This document shows, in pieces, positions 6,482-8,314 of a DNA stretch of 8,314 bases. Position 1 is the stretch's first letter. Each line of letters starts with the position of its first letter. Source of the stretch: Alphaproteobacteria bacterium (GTDB taxonomy: Bacteria > Pseudomonadota > Alphaproteobacteria > Rhizobiales > Xanthobacteraceae); assembly GCA_005884465.1 (NCBI GenBank), contig VAZH01000017.1, forward strand, positions 1 to 8,314, in the 5' to 3' direction. The notes beneath the pieces are model-generated. The model did not search any database. It was not told the DNA's origin and saw only the letters and a list, made by a program, of their open reading frames with translations. A program made the translations under genes and the position numbers.

Positions 6482-6880
6482 ATGACGCGCGAATTGTTCT
6501 GGCTGACGCTGACGGTCATTTTCACCGGATTGCTGTGGATCCCCTATATCATAAATCGCTGTCAGGTTCGTGGCCTCTCGGGCGCAATGGCCAATCCATC
6601 GCGCAACGCCAAGCCGCATGCGGAGTGGGCCACTCGCCTGATGTTCGCGCATGACAATGCGGTCGAGAACCTCGTCATTTTCGCGCCGCTGGTGCTGATC
6701 CTTGCCGAGATCGACTATTCGACGAAATGGACCGTCTATGCATGCGCGGTCTATTTCTGGTCCCGCGTCGCGCATCTGATCGTCTATACGCTGGGCCTGC
6801 CGGTGTTTCGCACGCTGGCCTTCACCGTCGGCTTCCTCGCCCAGGCCGTGCTGGCGCTGGCGATCTTCAAGGTGGTGTGA
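6482..6880 (+). CDS. MAPEG-family integral membrane protein
   Basis: This is a 132-residue, strongly hydrophobic protein with about four predicted transmembrane helices (residues 5-25, 62-78, 83-102 and 109-129). The loop after helix 1 leads into WATRLMFAHDNAVENLVIFAPL (49-70), with the Glu62-Asn63 pair typical of the family. RVAHLIVYTLGLPVFRTLAFTVGF (95-118) matches the conserved C-terminal MAPEG pattern. MAPEG proteins include glutathione-dependent transferases and peroxidases of eukaryotes. Bacterial members like this one are mostly uncharacterised, so no substrate is assigned. The ATG at 6482 is chosen because GAGGGG lies 7 nt upstream; an upstream TTG at 6422 would add 20 basic, non-hydrophobic residues and is unlikely. 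It follows phaC by 75 nt on the same strand and could share its transcript, but no functional link to PHA is evident. Confidence 0.87.
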   Translation: MTRELFWLTLTVIFTGLLWIPYIINRCQVRGLSGAMANPSRNAKPHAEWATRLMFAHDNAVENLVIFAPLVLILAEIDYSTKWTVYACAVYFWSRVAHLIVYTLGLPVFRTLAFTVGFLAQAVLALAIFKVV

Positions 6881-6901
6881 GCGGTTCGTCTACGCACTTT
6901 C

Positions 6902-7003
6902 CCTCATGGTGAGGAGCGCGCTCTTGCGCGCGTCTCGAGGCATCAACCGCGCATGCCTCATCCTTCGAAACGCGGCCAAGTGGCCGCTCTTCAGGACGAG
7001 GCC
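6902..7003. repeat. Pair of oppositely oriented palindromic intergenic repeat units
   Basis: Two related units lie head to head between convergent genes. Unit A (about 6902-6943) reads CCTCATGGTGAGGAG, then a GCGCGC-TCTT-GCGCGC hairpin (6916-6931), then GTCTCGAGGCAT. Unit B (about 6953-7003), read on the minus strand, has the same plan: GGCCTCGTCCTGAAGAG, a GCGGCC/GGCCGC hairpin with a 4-nt loop (6972-6987), then GTTTCGAAGGATGAGGCA. The units are also linked by a 7-bp inverted repeat, GAGGCAT (6937-6943) and ATGCCTC (6953-6959). The pattern resembles REP/BIME-like dispersed repeats, and I associate the CCTCAT...GAGGAGC plan with Bradyrhizobium-group intergenic regions. The placement suggests a bidirectional transcription end or mRNA stabiliser, although no T-run is present. 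Confidence 0.75.
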
Positions 7004-7040
7004 ATCTGGCTCACGGAAACAGCGCGATCTGCTTTCGATC

Positions 7041-8033
7041 TTACGTCTCGGCAAATCCCAACATCAGCCGCATGTTCTGCACCGCCGCACCCGAGGCACC
7101 CTTGCCGAGGTTATCGAGACGCGCGACGAGAAGCGCCTGTCGGTGTTTTTCGCTCGCAAAGACATAAAGCTCGAGCATGTTGGTCTCGTTCAGCGCCTCC
7201 GGCTCGATCCGTCCGCTCTTTGCAGCCGCGTTGTCAGGCGGCATGACCGAGACGTAGCTGCTCCCGGCGTAACGCTTCGCCAGCGCGGCGTGGAGGTCAG
7301 CCCCAGCAGGCTTGCCCGGAAGCGTGTCGAGGTGCAAAGGCACCGACACCAGCATGCCCTGCCGGTAGTCGCCGACCGACGGCACAAAGATAGGCCGGCG
7401 CGTGAGATTTGCGTAAAGCTGCGTCTCCGGCACATGCTTGTGCTCGAAGCCGAGTCCATAGAGTTCGAAGGCCGGCGCCGTGCCGTCTTCGAAACTTGCG
7501 ATCATGGACTTGCCGCCGCCCGAATAGCCGCTCACCGCATTGACGGTGACGGGATAGTCCGCAGGCACAAGACCGGCATCGACGAGCGGCCGGAGCAGTG
7601 CCACCGCGCCTATCGGATAGCAGCCCGGGTTTGAGACCTTCCGCGCTGCCCGTATCTTGTCCGCCTGATCAGGCGCAAGTTCGGGAAAGCCGTAGGTCCA
7701 GTCGCTCGCGACGCGAAAGGCCGTCGATGCATCGAGGATCTTGGGAGCCGCAGCCCCCATGCTGTCAATCAGCGCGACGGTCTCTTTCGCGGCATCATCC
7801 GGCAGGCAGAGGATGACAAGGTCCACTTCCTCCATCAGCGCGCGCTTTGCCCCCGCATCCTTGCGCTTTTCCTCAGCGATGCTTTTCACCGTGACGTCAT
7901 TCTGCAGGCTAAGCCGCTCGCGAATGCCGAGACCCGTCGTTCCAGACGAACCATCAACGAATACGGCCGGCTTCCTGGAGGCGCCGGTGGTCGGCACCTG
8001 GCCTTTCGGCCGCGGTGTGTCGGAGAGAGTCAT
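7041..8033 (-). CDS. argC: N-acetyl-gamma-glutamyl-phosphate reductase (short type)
   Basis: ArgC reduces N-acetyl-gamma-glutamyl phosphate to N-acetylglutamate semialdehyde with NADPH, the third step of arginine synthesis. The 330-residue protein fits the shorter ArgC type. The dinucleotide-binding start is [18 protein letters not shown] (24-41), the catalytic cysteine is Cys138 in SNPGCYP (134-140), and the active-site loop FEHKHVPE (196-203) holds the histidines. The family normally begins almost at the VFVDG strand, so about 20 polar, Pro/Thr-rich residues ([20 protein letters not shown]) form an N-terminal extension. No later Met is available before the Rossmann motif, and the ATG at 8033 has AAGGA 7 nt upstream. 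The start overlaps the stop of the upstream PaiB-like gene as ATGA, implying translational coupling. It converges on the MAPEG gene across paired palindromic repeats. It may be the sole argC or a paralogue. Confidence 0.93.
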   Translation of the reverse strand: MTLSDTPRPKGQVPTTGASRKPAVFVDGSSGTTGLGIRERLSLQNDVTVKSIAEEKRKDAGAKRALMEEVDLVILCLPDDAAKETVALIDSMGAAAPKILDASTAFRVASDWTYGFPELAPDQADKIRAARKVSNPGCYPIGAVALLRPLVDAGLVPADYPVTVNAVSGYSGGGKSMIASFEDGTAPAFELYGLGFEHKHVPETQLYANLTRRPIFVPSVGDYRQGMLVSVPLHLDTLPGKPAGADLHAALAKRYAGSSYVSVMPPDNAAAKSGRIEPEALNETNMLELYVFASEKHRQALLVARLDNLGKGASGAAVQNMRLMLGFAET

Positions 8034-8314
8034 GGCGCATTCCTTCCATCCGCGGGTTCACTGGCATTCAATGGTGAGATGTAATTCAACTGCGGCCGCA
8101 GCGCGACCATCTGTTCCCCGATTGCCTGTGCGGCTTCATCGTGCCGCTGCGTCAGCGCCGAGGCAATCGCAACATGATCCGCGTCGGACTTGTGCTGGTT
8201 GAGCTTGAAGCTGCCTTCGACCCCCTCAACCGTCATCACCAGACCCATGATCGCCTTCTTCATCGCATCGAGCCGCCCGGCCGTCATCTTCGACGAGGTC
8301 CAGGGCGGCTTGGG
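8030..8314 (-). CDS. paiB: PaiB-like FMN-binding regulator, C-terminal part (cut by window edge)
   Basis: Ninety-four in-frame codons run from the right edge to a TGA at 8030. The frame is open through the edge, so the N-terminal half or more lies outside (PaiB proteins are about 200 residues). The visible part reads PKPPWTSSK, then [26 protein letters not shown] and [12 protein letters not shown]. This fits the C-terminal pattern of PaiB-type proteins: a proline/tryptophan segment, an AI-G-E/T-V strand, then G-FKLNQ-K followed by a helix. PaiB proteins have an FMN-binding split-barrel fold and are annotated as negative transcriptional regulators after Bacillus subtilis PaiB; the actual role in proteobacteria is poorly known. 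An internal ATG at 8287 is unlikely to be the true start, because the residues before it already fit the family. It overlaps argC by 4 nt (ATGA). Confidence 0.75.
   Translation of the reverse strand, partial: PKPPWTSSKMTAGRLDAMKKAIMGLVMTVEGVEGSFKLNQHKSDADHVAIASALTQRHDEAAQAIGEQMVALRPQLNYISPLNASEPADGRNAP

Noticed and set aside
5480..6775. 431-codon minus-strand open frame opposite phaC and the MAPEG gene
   Set aside because: It is an antisense shadow in GC-rich DNA. It overlaps two well-supported genes, and the Arg/His-rich translation matches no family.
6906..7634. 242-codon plus-strand frame running through the palindromic repeats into argC antisense
   Set aside because: It starts inside repeat DNA and overlaps argC, and the translation is Arg/His-rich without a recognisable domain.
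1..8314. CRISPR array, tRNA/rRNA genes, insertion sequence or toxin-antitoxin pair
   Set aside because: No regularly spaced repeats, cloverleaf sequence, transposase or small paired genes were seen on either strand.

Overview
The window looks like ordinary chromosomal sequence from an alphaproteobacterium, most likely of the Bradyrhizobium / Rhodopseudomonas / Nitrobacter / Afipia group (Nitrobacteraceae). This rests on the high-GC coding sequence with strong third-position bias, the protein families present (class I PHA synthase, the short ArgC type, a GlpX-type FBPase next to homoserine dehydrogenase), and a hyphenated palindromic intergenic repeat of a style I associate with that group. 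The assignment is inference from family knowledge, not from a search.

Layout, left to right. (1) 1-3844, minus strand: a co-directional run read as alaC, then hom, glpX and a GNAT acetyltransferase that runs off the left edge. Gaps are 24, 80 and 8 nt. AlaC handles alanine/glutamate transamination, Hom commits aspartate semialdehyde to threonine and methionine, and GlpX is the gluconeogenic or Calvin-cycle fructose-1,6-bisphosphatase. The GNAT gene has clearly lower GC (about 50%) and looks acquired. A strong intrinsic terminator shape sits between hom and glpX but points the opposite way to the genes. (2) 4044-4337, minus strand: a small lipoprotein of unknown function. (3) 4601-6880, plus strand: phaC (class I polyhydroxyalkanoate synthase, complete catalytic triad), then a MAPEG-family membrane protein. 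phaC and the lipoprotein gene are divergent across 263 nt containing several dyads. (4) 6902-7003: two palindromic repeat units in opposite orientation, in the gap between the convergent MAPEG and argC genes. (5) 7041-8314, minus strand: a PaiB-like FMN-binding protein, cut by the right edge, overlaps argC by 4 nt.

No stretch over 300 nt lacks a gene. I see no tRNA, rRNA, CRISPR array, transposase or phage gene. I do not find convincing evidence of a novel multi-gene system. The items most worth a second look are the reversed terminator at the hom/glpX junction, the paired palindromic repeats, the PaiB-ArgC coupling, the atypical GNAT gene, and inverted repeats in the leaders of alaC and in the phaC/lipoprotein divergent region.
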